A stretch of DNA of 64,000 bases, from positions 484,452-548,451 of the forward strand of contig NZ_JAGHRE010000002.1 in assembly GCF_017743935.1 (NCBI RefSeq), written 5' to 3'. Of this stretch, positions 17,134-26,047 are shown in pieces. The notes under the pieces are model-generated. The model was not told the origin of the DNA, did no database searches, and was given only the letters and a program-made list of their open reading frames with translations. The position numbers were made by a program, and so were the translations under genes. Source of the stretch: Tropicibacter sp. R16_0 (GTDB taxonomy: Bacteria; Pseudomonadota; Alphaproteobacteria; Rhodobacterales; Rhodobacteraceae). Every line of letters begins with the position of its first letter. Position 1 is the first letter of the stretch.

Positions 17134-18108
17134 TCACAAAACGCCTGCAATCAGTTTTGCCAGGTCTGCTCGATTCCCAATCTTGAGTTTGCCATAAATA
17201 GCCTGAGTTTGGTTCCGAACGGTTGACGGAGACGTCCCAAGATCAATGGCAACCATCTTGTGAGTTTTGCCCTGTGCCAAAGCCTGTGCCACCTCCCGCT
17301 CTCGGGGTGTCAGAACGTCAAGTTTGTTCATTGGTCTGATCGATAGTTTTCGCCAATCCATGCCGTGTGGACCAAGGCCGGGCTCGCATTTAATGACCAA
17401 GTCTTCCTCAGGCAGCAGATGTTCACCTGCTGCACCGATGTAGTCCATCAGAAGCCGGGGCAACCTGTCGTGACCTCGTCGCGACCAAAGATGACCAAAT
17501 CGTTCATGCATCTCGGCAAGACCAACGACGATATTTCCCCGGCGGCTGACATAGGCAGAGGCCGAGGCGCCCGAACCACTGCTCAACTCTTTTGCCGCCG
17601 CGCTGCGCGCCGATTGAGAGATGTTGTTGACGGCGCATTGCAGAAACTCGCGGTCTTCCAAGTCCCACGCTGGCGCGGTTTGACCACACCGATAGGCCGA
17701 CAGATAGAACGAGGCTGCGCGCCCAGGCCTGATGCACATGGCGGTGGCCATTTTCTTTAGCCCAAAGGTATCGGCAAGATGCTCCATCCCGTCGGTCTGG
17801 ACATTGCCGCTCCTGTCGTAGGTTGGCACACCGGTTGGATCCTCCAGAAACTGCTCGACCAGAACATCCTGGTCTGCCATGGCCTGCCATGACTCGTAGT
17901 AGGATGCTGGCAGGTTCAGGCTCATGTTGGCGTGGATGACGGTTTCCTGCGGATCCAGTTGCGCCCAGCCGTACCAGGCGCTGTCAAATCCAAGGATGTC
18001 TGCAAGATCCGACACGGCATCCGCCACCAATGGTGCGACATCGAGATGCCGGGAATTGTCCTGAAGTTTCAACAAGAAATCGGACAGAGCGCTCACCCGC
18101 GAATACAT
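17134..18108 (-). CDS. dmfR: LuxR-family regulator, probable DmfR-type activator of the dimethylformamidase operon
   Basis: A 324-residue protein with a C-terminal LuxR/GerE helix-turn-helix (LDVLTPREREVAQALAQGKT, then GTSPSTVRNQTQAIYGKL) and an N-terminal sensor-like domain of about 240 residues with no response-regulator signature. ATG at 18108 follows AGGAGG six bases upstream; a longer reading would overlap the upstream gene. It lies 25 bases after dmfA2 in the same direction. In Paracoccus aminophilus plasmid pAMI2 a LuxR-family regulator activates dmfA1A2, so the same role is proposed. Ligand unknown. Confidence 0.72.
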   Translation of the reverse strand: MYSRVSALSDFLLKLQDNSRHLDVAPLVADAVSDLADILGFDSAWYGWAQLDPQETVIHANMSLNLPASYYESWQAMADQDVLVEQFLEDPTGVPTYDRSGNVQTDGMEHLADTFGLKKMATAMCIRPGRAASFYLSAYRCGQTAPAWDLEDREFLQCAVNNISQSARSAAAKELSSGSGASASAYVSRRGNIVVGLAEMHERFGHLWSRRGHDRLPRLLMDYIGAAGEHLLPEEDLVIKCEPGLGPHGMDWRKLSIRPMNKLDVLTPREREVAQALAQGKTHKMVAIDLGTSPSTVRNQTQAIYGKLKIGNRADLAKLIAGVL

Positions 18109-18133
18109 GCGTCCTCCTTGTGCAATCCACCTT

Positions 18134-20434
18134 TTATCGCCAGTGCTTTTCATCGCCAGTATAGGCGGAACCCGGCAATGCGCCATCTTTTTGGAAAGCG
18201 TCGATCAGGTTGCGCATGATGGTAGCCACGTTGTTCTCGCCGCCATGACAAGGCAAGGCCTGGCTCCAGGCGATGGATCCGGCCGCAAAAACCGCGCCGT
18301 CGTTTGGCGTGGTGAAATAGATCATGTCGCCGCGCACTTGCGGATCTTGGGACCCGCCTCGCCCCGGAAAAGCATAGGTGATCTCTTCTGATACCAGCGG
18401 ATAGTTGTCCGTATGGTTGATCGACGCGGCCAGCAACAGCGTGTGCGGCGGTGTGCCCAAAGCAAGGTCATAGCGGTCCAGTTCAACACCCGCAGCCCCG
18501 CCGAGGGCCAGACCGAAATCTCCGATAAGCTCTTCGTCTCCGATCCCGTCAAAAATCCAGGCAACACGCTTGTGAAAGCTGTCCGGCATTCGCTCGAACG
18601 GTTCGGACCGGTCCATGCCTTCGGTTGTGAACCCCAGTCCCACGAGTTTTTGCGGCGCGCGCCCACGATTGCGCCACAGACCCGAACGCTCACCGGTGCT
18701 GGCCAGATAGCCCTCTCCCGGTTCAGCCTGCCAGGCGCGCGAGCCGCTGTCGAGCTTGCGCACCTCGATGCAGGCCGGATCGTCCGGACATGCTGCAGTA
18801 ACCCAATAATAGCCGTTTCCGCCGAGGTACATGACACGCCCACCTTCGCAAAGGTAGGTCTCGGTCGCGTCCAGCATACCTTCGGAATAATACTCGGGGT
18901 GCGTACAGTTGAGCACTGTCTTGTAAGGGCGCAGTGCGTCAGCCCCTTCGCGATCAAGGTCGTGGTCCGTGATCAGGTCATAATCGTAACCTGCGTGCTC
19001 CAGCCACCACAGCAGCGATAAGTCAGCCGGGAGCGCCCAGGGAAAATTCATTCCTGCCATGCGATAGCCGGGGCGGATGTTGATGATTGGCCGTTTCCAA
19101 CTGGAATAGCAGACACCCGCCCCATCGGTGTGATGGTCATAGGTCGACAGGCCAAATTCCTGCAGCTTGTTGTATTCCAGGTCGTCGCCCGAGATCACGG
19201 GCGTATGCGCGACAATGGCTTGGGCAATCGCAGCCTCAAAGCTGAGGTGTTCGTTGGCATAGGCCAGATAGGTGAAGGTGGACATTAACACAGCGATTTT
19301 GGCGCGCGGTTTGTCGGGTCGGACGATGACCGGGATGCGGTCCACCGCGTCACCTGCAGAAATTTTCAGCGCGTAAACCCCTGACCGCAGGTCTTCAGGC
19401 GGGATCCATTTGATCGTCGGCATCCAGCCACAATCGGTCAGCGCGTCATCGTGATAGGCAACGCCGCCATATTGCGCGGGGTTCAGACGGAAACTGTCGT
19501 CGCGCCCTTGCCAGTTCCAACCGGTCATGGCGCGCACGGGCCGATTGACACCCACCGCATGCAACCCGCGTGGGCCGGTGTCCTGAATGATGTTGCCTAT
19601 GCCCGTGTCGGTATAGCCCGCAGTGGTGTCCCAATACGCAACAGGATCTTGCGGGGCCTCATCCGATGCGAGCGCGGCCATGTCATTGGCCGACAAAGCT
19701 CTGCCGATCAGACCTGATCGGTCGATCTTGCCGTTGAAATGCAGCGAGACGAACGTGCCGCGCTCGGGGTTTTCCTCATGGGCACCGGCGATCAGAAACG
19801 GGGCATCCGCCCGTTCGGGCTTGCACCGCAAGGTCTCAACCACGTGAGCGTTGTGATCGTAAGGGGTCACCGGACCAATGTGGCTGTTCCAAGCGTTCTG
19901 TACATCGATCTGACGCAAACGCGCCTCGCCCGTGGAGGGATCGAAGCTGGCGCAAGCCAGCACCCAAACCTTTGGCACCAGCGGCGCATCGGCTGTGACC
20001 TGGTCCACCTCTTTGCCGTCACCCACCCAGAATTCCAATTTGCCTTCGGGGGTGATCCCCAAGGCATAGCCCCGCGAGTCGTTGACGGACCAGCGGCTCA
20101 GGATCGCCGAACGACGCCCTTGGGGCATGGAAGGCCATATGAACGCAAAGACGGTGAATGCACCGTCCGGGGCTAGCTGCCCGTCGGGGTCGTCGACGCG
20201 GGCAAATGACCCGTTCTGGGTGTACTGTCTGGTGACGGGCAGCGTGGTTGGAATGTCCGACGCAACGGGCTCTTCGATAAAGCCGGGTCCGTCGGGGTTG
20301 AAATCGCCATGAACCAACCGAACAAGCTCGGCCTTCACCTCTGTGGTCCCTTCGGCGGACACCATGAAGTCGACGGGTTTGCCAGCTTGCGCGCAAAGAG
20401 GATCGGCATAGCCAAAAAGTCGTGTATCTGTCAT
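18134..20434 (-). CDS. dmfA2: N,N-dimethylformamidase large (catalytic) subunit
   Basis: A 766-residue protein matching the dimethylformamidase beta subunit, whose known length is about 760. Order of parts: N-terminal region, laminin-G/concanavalin-like beta domain around 85-260, then the catalytic domain. From memory of the Paracoccus enzyme structure, iron is held by two Tyr and one Glu; here Tyr392 (in LAYANEH), Tyr432 (in TYDHHTDG) and Glu514 (in THPEYYSEGM) have the right spacing. It would hydrolyse DMF to dimethylamine and formate in the cytoplasm. No signal peptide. Start codon lies one base after the stop of the LivM-DmfA1 fusion gene. No dimethylamine-degrading genes are in the window. 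Confidence 0.85.
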   Translation of the reverse strand: MTDTRLFGYADPLCAQAGKPVDFMVSAEGTTEVKAELVRLVHGDFNPDGPGFIEEPVASDIPTTLPVTRQYTQNGSFARVDDPDGQLAPDGAFTVFAFIWPSMPQGRRSAILSRWSVNDSRGYALGITPEGKLEFWVGDGKEVDQVTADAPLVPKVWVLACASFDPSTGEARLRQIDVQNAWNSHIGPVTPYDHNAHVVETLRCKPERADAPFLIAGAHEENPERGTFVSLHFNGKIDRSGLIGRALSANDMAALASDEAPQDPVAYWDTTAGYTDTGIGNIIQDTGPRGLHAVGVNRPVRAMTGWNWQGRDDSFRLNPAQYGGVAYHDDALTDCGWMPTIKWIPPEDLRSGVYALKISAGDAVDRIPVIVRPDKPRAKIAVLMSTFTYLAYANEHLSFEAAIAQAIVAHTPVISGDDLEYNKLQEFGLSTYDHHTDGAGVCYSSWKRPIINIRPGYRMAGMNFPWALPADLSLLWWLEHAGYDYDLITDHDLDREGADALRPYKTVLNCTHPEYYSEGMLDATETYLCEGGRVMYLGGNGYYWVTAACPDDPACIEVRKLDSGSRAWQAEPGEGYLASTGERSGLWRNRGRAPQKLVGLGFTTEGMDRSEPFERMPDSFHKRVAWIFDGIGDEELIGDFGLALGGAAGVELDRYDLALGTPPHTLLLAASINHTDNYPLVSEEITYAFPGRGGSQDPQVRGDMIYFTTPNDGAVFAAGSIAWSQALPCHGGENNVATIMRNLIDAFQKDGALPGSAYTGDEKHWR

Positions 20435-20435
20435 T

Positions 20436-21962
20436 TCAGCTTTCCATCAGATCGTTGACGCGCAGCAGGAAGACCGCGTGATAGGCTTCTTTGATGTCCG
20501 TGTATTCCCGGTCATCCACCACGCGCGGCGGCCGACCACGCTCGCCAGAGACCGCCATGATGCGAAAACGTTCTTCGGCCGGCTTCATCCGGTGAATGAC
20601 GTATTTGTCCGCCATCTCGCCCCTCCGGAAATAGTTCAGCACCCGTGCAAGCCCGTCCGAGTGATGACCCAACGGGTCCCGCTTGTGCTCGGCGATCAGG
20701 TCCGGCGTAATCAGCTTTTTCAGTCGATCCCGAAGGCGTTTGTTGAAACGCCGATAGTAGAGTTCCTGTTTGTCACGCACTTCGGTGGCTTCTTCGGGCA
20801 TGGCTTCGCCCCCTTTTTCGGTGCGGCGGGCTCGGGCCTCGCCGGATTTGCGGTTTCTGAAATCCCGGAATTGCGCACGTGCGCCGGTCAACCCGTCGCG
20901 GGCAAAGATCGTCACGCCAATCATGCAAAGCGCGACCAGGATGATGCGTGGTGGGCCAAGCTCGATCAGGCCCTTGTCGATGAAGGTGACGATGGCGGCG
21001 CCCAGGACTGCGCCCTCTGCCCGGCCCAACCCGCCAATGACCATCATGGCAAAGAGCAGCAACATCGTGTCGAGCGAAAAGATCTGTGGCGAAATGGAAC
21101 CGAAATACATCGCGTAAAAGGCGCCGACCGCGCCAAGGGCCGCTGAGCTGATCAGAAAGACCATCAAGCGTGCGCGACGGAAATCGATGCCGACCGCTTC
21201 GGCAAAGGCCTCGTCCTCGCGACTGGCGCGCGCCACGCGCAAGAGCATGCCCAGTCGTTCAGAGTTCACCAACCGCCAGACAAGCAATGCACCAAGGAGC
21301 AATACAAAAGCCCCGGCAAACCCCAAGAGCAGGCCAGGACGCTGCAAAAACCAGTCTTCGGGGATGAACCCGTCCACGTTGGTGATCGCGCCACCCGATG
21401 CGGTGAGCGCACGCAGCTGCAGAATGAAGACGCGACAGATTTCCGCGACGCCCATGGTCAAAAGCGCGTAGTAGAGGCCGTCAAGGCGGGTCGACGGGGC
21501 CGCCAGGATCGCGCCGAAAACCAACCCGGTCAAAGGGCCGATCAGAAACATCAGCGGCCACGGCACCCCCAGGTAGACATTGCACGCTGCGGCGACGTAC
21601 CCCGCGGCGCCAACAACTGCGAGGGTAGCCAGGGAAAAGATGCCGGCAGTGCCGACAATCAGCGTCCAGAGAACGTTGATCGCCGCATAGATGCAAAAGA
21701 TCGTCACCACCCCGATCATGGTGTTTGACAGGAAGGGCGTGACCAGAACAACCGCACCCAGCCCAAGCGTCCACCAAAGCGGCATCTTGTCCGCCAGGAC
21801 GCGCTCTCGGGTCAGGGATTTATCGTTGTGAACATCTCGCCATTTCAGCCAATGCCGCTTGGTACCGGGCACGCGGCGGCGGCGGCGTTCGGTGGTGCCA
21901 TCCGGCTTGCCGCGCCACTCCCACGGTCTGCGACCGACCTTGTGAAAAACCTTGTCGTTCAT
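20436..21962 (-). CDS. livM-dmfA1: Fusion: LivM-type ABC permease joined to dimethylformamidase small subunit
   Basis: A 508-residue chimera. Residues about 1-60 are a basic cytoplasmic extension with a run of arginines (TERRRRRVPG). About 60-360 is a complete LivM-type branched-chain ABC permease (helices, ATPase-contact loop near LLRVARASREDEAFAEAVGI). After a charged linker (about 361-387) comes a 121-residue C-terminal domain, Met388 to 508, resembling DMFase alpha subunits: the AEHKRDPLGHHSDGLARVLN stretch and KEAYHAVFLLRVNDL at the end. Known DmfA1 is a separate protein of about 130 residues encoded just before dmfA2, exactly where this domain sits. Reading frame is uninterrupted. An internal start at 20801 could also release a free small subunit. 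Confidence 0.85.
   Translation of the reverse strand: MNDKVFHKVGRRPWEWRGKPDGTTERRRRRVPGTKRHWLKWRDVHNDKSLTRERVLADKMPLWWTLGLGAVVLVTPFLSNTMIGVVTIFCIYAAINVLWTLIVGTAGIFSLATLAVVGAAGYVAAACNVYLGVPWPLMFLIGPLTGLVFGAILAAPSTRLDGLYYALLTMGVAEICRVFILQLRALTASGGAITNVDGFIPEDWFLQRPGLLLGFAGAFVLLLGALLVWRLVNSERLGMLLRVARASREDEAFAEAVGIDFRRARLMVFLISSAALGAVGAFYAMYFGSISPQIFSLDTMLLLFAMMVIGGLGRAEGAVLGAAIVTFIDKGLIELGPPRIILVALCMIGVTIFARDGLTGARAQFRDFRNRKSGEARARRTEKGGEAMPEEATEVRDKQELYYRRFNKRLRDRLKKLITPDLIAEHKRDPLGHHSDGLARVLNYFRRGEMADKYVIHRMKPAEERFRIMAVSGERGRPPRVVDDREYTDIKEAYHAVFLLRVNDLMES
20799..20814 (-). promoter_or_regulatory. Possible internal translation start for free DMFase small subunit
   Basis: Inside the livM-dmfA1 gene, the minus strand shows AGGGGG (20814-20809), seven bases, then ATG (20801-20799) in frame with the DmfA1 domain. 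The product would be 121 residues, close to free DmfA1 subunits. This could allow both a membrane-fused and a soluble small subunit from one gene. Confidence 0.4.
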
Positions 21963-22885
21963 TCTCTTGTGTCATCCAGCAGGCCGCCGATGCCGCGCGG
22001 GCGGATCACCAGAACAGCGATGATGAAAATAAACGTGCCAAAAAGCACGTAGCGTTGCCCCAGGAACGGAACGGCGCCAATGATGGCCTCCAGAAAGCCC
22101 ACCAGCAGTGCGGCGATCAACGCGCCGGACACCGACCCCAACCCGCCCAACAACGCAATTGTCAGACCTTTGACCAAGGGGATGGTTCCAGAGGTGGGGC
22201 TGACAAAGATCGTTTGGCTCAGAAGGGCCGCGGCCATTCCCGCCAGGGCCCCGGTCAGCATCAAGACAGGCAAGGCCGTCGCCTGACGCGAGATGCCGGA
22301 ATACGCCGCACCTTCGGCGTTCTGCATCATCGCGCGCACTTCCAATCCTTTGCGAGAATACCGCAGCCAGGCCAGCGTGAGCGCCATGATCAGGGTGGCC
22401 CCGATGATCGTCCCGGCCTGATCATATCGGATGCGGGTGCCAAGGACCTCCCACCGGCCGAACCCGAATATCTTGGGCAATCCCTGATTGCGCGGCCCAA
22501 AATACCACAGCAGCGTTTGCACGGTGGCAATGTTCAGACCCAGCGTGATGATCAAGGCGCGCACCTGAAAGTTCGGCTTGTCATGTATGGGCAGAAACGC
22601 CAGCAGATAGATAACCAGACCGCAGAGCGCGCCTGCGATCAGCGCCGAGGCCACCAGCGCTCCGGCCAGTGCCAATGTCGCCATTGCAGATGTCCCGAAC
22701 GCCCCCGCAATGACCGGTTTCATAGCTCCGGTGAAGACCCATGCAGCGTACCCCGACACGGCGAAAGTGGCTCCATGGGCCATGTTGATGACCCCCACGG
22801 ATGACCACAGGATCGATATACCCACGGCCATCAACGCATAGATCGCGGCAAGGTTCATGGCATATACGATTAACCCAAGATCCAT
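21959..22885 (-). CDS. livH: ABC transporter permease, LivH type
   Basis: A 308-residue branched-chain-type permease: LAAIYALMAVGISILWSSVG followed by GVINMAHGATFAVSGYAAWV, the classic LivH N-terminal signature, and GGLGSVSGALIAALLVGFLE near the end. It pairs with the LivM-DmfA1 fusion. Start and stop overlap neighbouring genes by ATGA on both sides, so expression is coupled through the operon. By context the imported solute is DMF, formamide or a related small amide rather than an amino acid. Confidence 0.9.
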   Translation of the reverse strand: MDLGLIVYAMNLAAIYALMAVGISILWSSVGVINMAHGATFAVSGYAAWVFTGAMKPVIAGAFGTSAMATLALAGALVASALIAGALCGLVIYLLAFLPIHDKPNFQVRALIITLGLNIATVQTLLWYFGPRNQGLPKIFGFGRWEVLGTRIRYDQAGTIIGATLIMALTLAWLRYSRKGLEVRAMMQNAEGAAYSGISRQATALPVLMLTGALAGMAAALLSQTIFVSPTSGTIPLVKGLTIALLGGLGSVSGALIAALLVGFLEAIIGAVPFLGQRYVLFGTFIFIIAVLVIRPRGIGGLLDDTRE

Positions 22886-23580
22886 CAGCCCAACCCCACA
22901 TGCCCGACGTCACCGCGCATGCGGCCTGCATGCATGCCGATCACCCGATCGCAACGACCCGTCAGCAGAGCAACGTTCTGCTCGGCAATGATCATCGCGC
23001 CCTCTACCGGAAGGTCCCAAAGCGCGGTCATCACCCGTTCGGAAATTTTCGGCGCGAGTCCCAGCGACGGCTCGTCAACAAGATAAAGACGCGCCTCGAC
23101 CATCAGCATCCGACCTATCGAAACCATGCGTCTCTCCCCACCGGACAACTTGCCGACCAACGCATGTTCCAGCGGACGAAGTGGCGGGAAAATATCGAAT
23201 ATTTGCTCGATCCGTTGCTGGCGGGCGCGCCAGGCCGTTTTGGTATGGGCACCGCATTCCAGATGTTTGCGTACCGAAAGACCGGGAAAAATCGCATCCC
23301 CCTGCGGTGCTACGCCGATACCGCGCCGCACCAGTCCCGACGTGCGCCGACCAGCCCCCAAAGACCGCGTGCCACCGATCTCGGCCCCGTCAAGCTTGAT
23401 CGAGCCCTGCTGCCAGGAGGTCATATGGGTGAGCGCCCGCATCAATGTCGTTTTGCCATGTCCGTTGAGCCCCACAAGCCCCAGGCGTTCCCCTGCCCGC
23501 ACGGTCAGATCGACCTCGTGCAGGACACGCAACGGGCCATACCCGGCCGAGAGTTGCTGGACTTCCAAAAGCTCAGGCAT
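22885..23580 (-). CDS. livF: ABC transporter ATPase, LivF type
   Basis: A 231-residue ATPase: Walker A GLNGHGKTTLMRAL, signature KLSGGERRMVSIG, Walker B LYLVDEPSLGLAP, and ALLTGRCDRV with MHAGRM at the end. ATG at 23580 gives the standard MPELLEVQQLSAGYG start; the upstream LivG stop overlaps it by a few bases. It energises import together with LivG. Unlike the LivF of the second amide module (59464-61809), this copy has no fused enzyme. Confidence 0.92.
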   Translation of the reverse strand: MPELLEVQQLSAGYGPLRVLHEVDLTVRAGERLGLVGLNGHGKTTLMRALTHMTSWQQGSIKLDGAEIGGTRSLGAGRRTSGLVRRGIGVAPQGDAIFPGLSVRKHLECGAHTKTAWRARQQRIEQIFDIFPPLRPLEHALVGKLSGGERRMVSIGRMLMVEARLYLVDEPSLGLAPKISERVMTALWDLPVEGAMIIAEQNVALLTGRCDRVIGMHAGRMRGDVGHVGLG

Positions 23581-24286
23581 CGGCAGTCTCGAAGTAGGCT
23601 TCTCTGACCGCTGGATCATCAAAGACAGTCAGCGGATCGCCAGTTGCGATGACACGCCCCAGGTCCAGCACCACACAGTCGTCGGCCACGGCCGCCAGCA
23701 ACTCCAGCCGGTGTTCGATCAGTATGACGGCCATGGCGTATTCATCCACCAGCCGCCGCATGATCAGGTCCAGCTCGTCAATCTCGGCGTTGATCAAACC
23801 TGACGCAGGTTCATCCATCAGCAACACGCGGGGCCGCCGCATCACCAGACAGGCCAAAAGCAGTTTGCGCCGATCAAAGGTCCCAAGCGAGGCCGCAGGT
23901 GTCTCCCATGACACCTCAAGATGCACCAACCGGGCGGCCCATTCAGCGTCATGTTTGCTCAAGTAGGGGCCGTGCGACTTGCGCGCGGCGCGAAAAGCTT
24001 CGCCAACCGTCAGCGTCGAAGGCACCACCGGGCTTTGAAACGTCCGCGCAAGACCTGCCCGGGCACGGTTGTGGAACGGCAACCGCGTCAGATCCTGACC
24101 GTCCAGCAGTACGCGCCCCTGTTCTGGCGTGTAGCGCCCTGACATCACTTCGAACAACGACGTCTTGCCGGCCCCGTTTGGTCCCACAAGGCCCGTGATC
24201 CGACCAGGTTCCGCGCTGCAATTCACCTTATCCAGGATGCGCCTGCCCCCAAAGGACAGACACACCCCTTCGCATCCGAAAAACAT
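23573..24286 (-). CDS. livG: ABC transporter ATPase, LivG type
   Basis: A 237-residue ATPase beginning MFFGCEGVCLSFGGRRILD. Walker A is GPNGAGKTSLFEV, and VLLMDEPASGLINAEIDEL is the Walker B region. The signature region is atypical: where LSYGxQR is expected the sequence reads LGTFDRRKLLLA, so the canonical LSGG is weakened. Whether this affects ATPase activity is unknown. Start at 24286 follows GGTGGTGAGA. Located between the binding-protein gene and livF. Confidence 0.88.
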   Translation of the reverse strand: MFFGCEGVCLSFGGRRILDKVNCSAEPGRITGLVGPNGAGKTSLFEVMSGRYTPEQGRVLLDGQDLTRLPFHNRARAGLARTFQSPVVPSTLTVGEAFRAARKSHGPYLSKHDAEWAARLVHLEVSWETPAASLGTFDRRKLLLACLVMRRPRVLLMDEPASGLINAEIDELDLIMRRLVDEYAMAVILIEHRLELLAAVADDCVVLDLGRVIATGDPLTVFDDPAVREAYFETADA

Positions 24287-24293
24287 CGCGGTC

Positions 24294-25556
24294 TCACCAC
24301 CAAGGGGGGGCCGCAAAGGGCACTTCGGCCAGAGCAGCGGGTGCAATGATGCGGTGTTCGTTGTTCTGCACCTGGAAGAACAGATGGGCCTGCCCCTCTT
24401 CGAGGGTGTCGGTCATGTTTGGATAGGAGATGCCAGAGTTGGTTTCCGGATCGAAGCGGTAAAACCCGTTCACACCCCGGTATTCGATGTTGCGAATGGC
24501 GTCACCCACGGCGTCGAAATTGTCTGGATCCCCAACCTCTTCCCAGGCCTTGGCCAGGATGTGGACCGCATCATAGCCGCCACCGGTATAGACCATTCCC
24601 ATGGTGCCTGGGAACTTTGCCCGATACCGTTCGCGGAAAGCCGCGCCCATCTCATCGGCATAAACGCCATAGACAGTGCCCCAGACCATCCCCTCACCGG
24701 CCCCTTGCGCCAAGTCGAGGAATTCCGGCTGAGACGGCCCATATTGCAGGTAAACGATGGACCCGGGAACCGGATCAAAGGCGTATTGCTGCGCAAAGGC
24801 TGCAAGTTCGGCGGCGACCCAATGATCGATCATGATTGCCGCGGCATCGGTGTCCTGCAAAGCGCGGATCACGGGCGCCCAATCCTGGACCGGGAACTGG
24901 ATGTCGGTCACCGCACCAACCTCCCACTCGCCGTTCGTCTTGGCGATCTGGTCCTGCGTCGCTTGGCTGATCAGCTGAGTATAGCTGATCTGGCCTTGAA
25001 CGATGTGCACCTTGTTGTTCTTGGGCGTCCACTGACCTGACGAGACCATGTCCTGCAGAAACCGCACAAATCCGGTGCCATAGTAAATCTCCGGTACATC
25101 GAGCTGAAAGATGTTGCGGTACTTCTCCTTGTCACCCTGATAGAGTTCGACGTTCAACGAAGACGTATTGCCGTGCACGTATGGGATGCCCGATGGGGCG
25201 GCCGCGTCCATCGCAGGCGGCGGGATGATGGTAAACGCCGAGGCAAGCGCATGGCTGCCCCCTTCGATCAGCGACTGAAAGCCTGCCACGTTGCCTTCGG
25301 GCGTGAGCATGTCCAGATCAATGATCTTGGCCTCCAACTGTCGCCCAAGCACTCCGCCGTCGGCGTTGATCTCCTCGATCGCCATCTGGACACCGTTGGT
25401 CCAGTCCTGGTGATCAGCCACACCAACCGGTCCGGACTGGGCTGCGGGAACACCAATTACGATGTTCTCTGCCGCCGCTTGGGCTGTTGCAAGGCCCAGG
25501 GTGAGCGATGCGGCGATTGCGATTTTTGCGTAGGTTCTTCTGGTTATGTCGACCAT
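24294..25556 (-). CDS. ABC transporter substrate-binding protein, branched-chain/amide type
   Basis: A 420-residue periplasmic binding protein with a signal peptide that has an unusual N-region (MVDITRRTYAKIAIAASLTL, cleavage near AQAAAEN) and a Peripla_BP_6 fold: IVIGVPAAQSGPVGVADHQD then AIEEINADGGVLGRQLEAK. The closest known relatives bind urea, short-chain amides or amino acids; in this operon DMF, formamide or a similar amide is the probable ligand. GGAGGAAAAG sits directly upstream of ATG 25556, which fixes the start. First gene of the operon. Confidence 0.88.
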   Translation of the reverse strand: MVDITRRTYAKIAIAASLTLGLATAQAAAENIVIGVPAAQSGPVGVADHQDWTNGVQMAIEEINADGGVLGRQLEAKIIDLDMLTPEGNVAGFQSLIEGGSHALASAFTIIPPPAMDAAAPSGIPYVHGNTSSLNVELYQGDKEKYRNIFQLDVPEIYYGTGFVRFLQDMVSSGQWTPKNNKVHIVQGQISYTQLISQATQDQIAKTNGEWEVGAVTDIQFPVQDWAPVIRALQDTDAAAIMIDHWVAAELAAFAQQYAFDPVPGSIVYLQYGPSQPEFLDLAQGAGEGMVWGTVYGVYADEMGAAFRERYRAKFPGTMGMVYTGGGYDAVHILAKAWEEVGDPDNFDAVGDAIRNIEYRGVNGFYRFDPETNSGISYPNMTDTLEEGQAHLFFQVQNNEHRIIAPAALAEVPFAAPPWW

Positions 25557-26047
25557 CTTTTCCTCCGGAGAAATGCTGTGCCGTAGTGTGCAGACCGAGG
25601 AGAAAACCTGTCCATAGTGCAAATGACCTATGAAGAGCCGCCCTTATTGCACCCGTCAGAACCCGCACATCCGTGCATTGACCCGGCGTTCCGGAAATAG
25701 GATTTCTGATTGCTTTCAGGGCGAACACATCTATTGGCGAAGACATGTGAAATGGCTTCGTTTCCAAATGGTTTCAGGCCACTACAAGACCGAGCTAAGT
25801 TCGATCAGCCGCAGGATCACCGCACCTATGCGATAGCAATGAAAGGCTGGTTTTCACCCATGTGGCTTGTGTCGCGCCCGCTGTTTTCCGGACTGCAGAT
25901 AGTTGGCTTGAGGCATCACGCTTTGCGTCGAAAAGGTCGATGCCTCATCGAAGCACCAGCGCTCGCTCAGAGAAATCGGAGGCACCCATTCGCCAGGATG
26001 CCCCAAAACACCAATCCCAATTTGCCCAGAAAAAGGCGGGAAACGGG
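25557..26047. other. Intergenic stretch without a convincing gene
   Basis: About 490 bases separate the DMF operon start from the subtilase gene stop. The first part holds the direct repeats noted above and the presumed operon promoter. The rest has no reading frame with gene-like composition, no tRNA and no strong hairpin that I can see. A 76-codon minus-strand frame at 25854-26084 has no recognisable content. Confidence 0.5.
25576..25619 (-). promoter_or_regulatory. Direct repeats upstream of the DMF operon, candidate DmfR site
   Basis: Two near-identical elements, CTGTGCCGTAGTG (25576-25588) and CTGTCCATAGTG (25608-25619) on the plus strand, lie about three helical turns apart just upstream of the first gene of the transport operon. 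Spacing and location fit an activator or operator region. The link to the LuxR-type regulator is inference. Confidence 0.35.
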
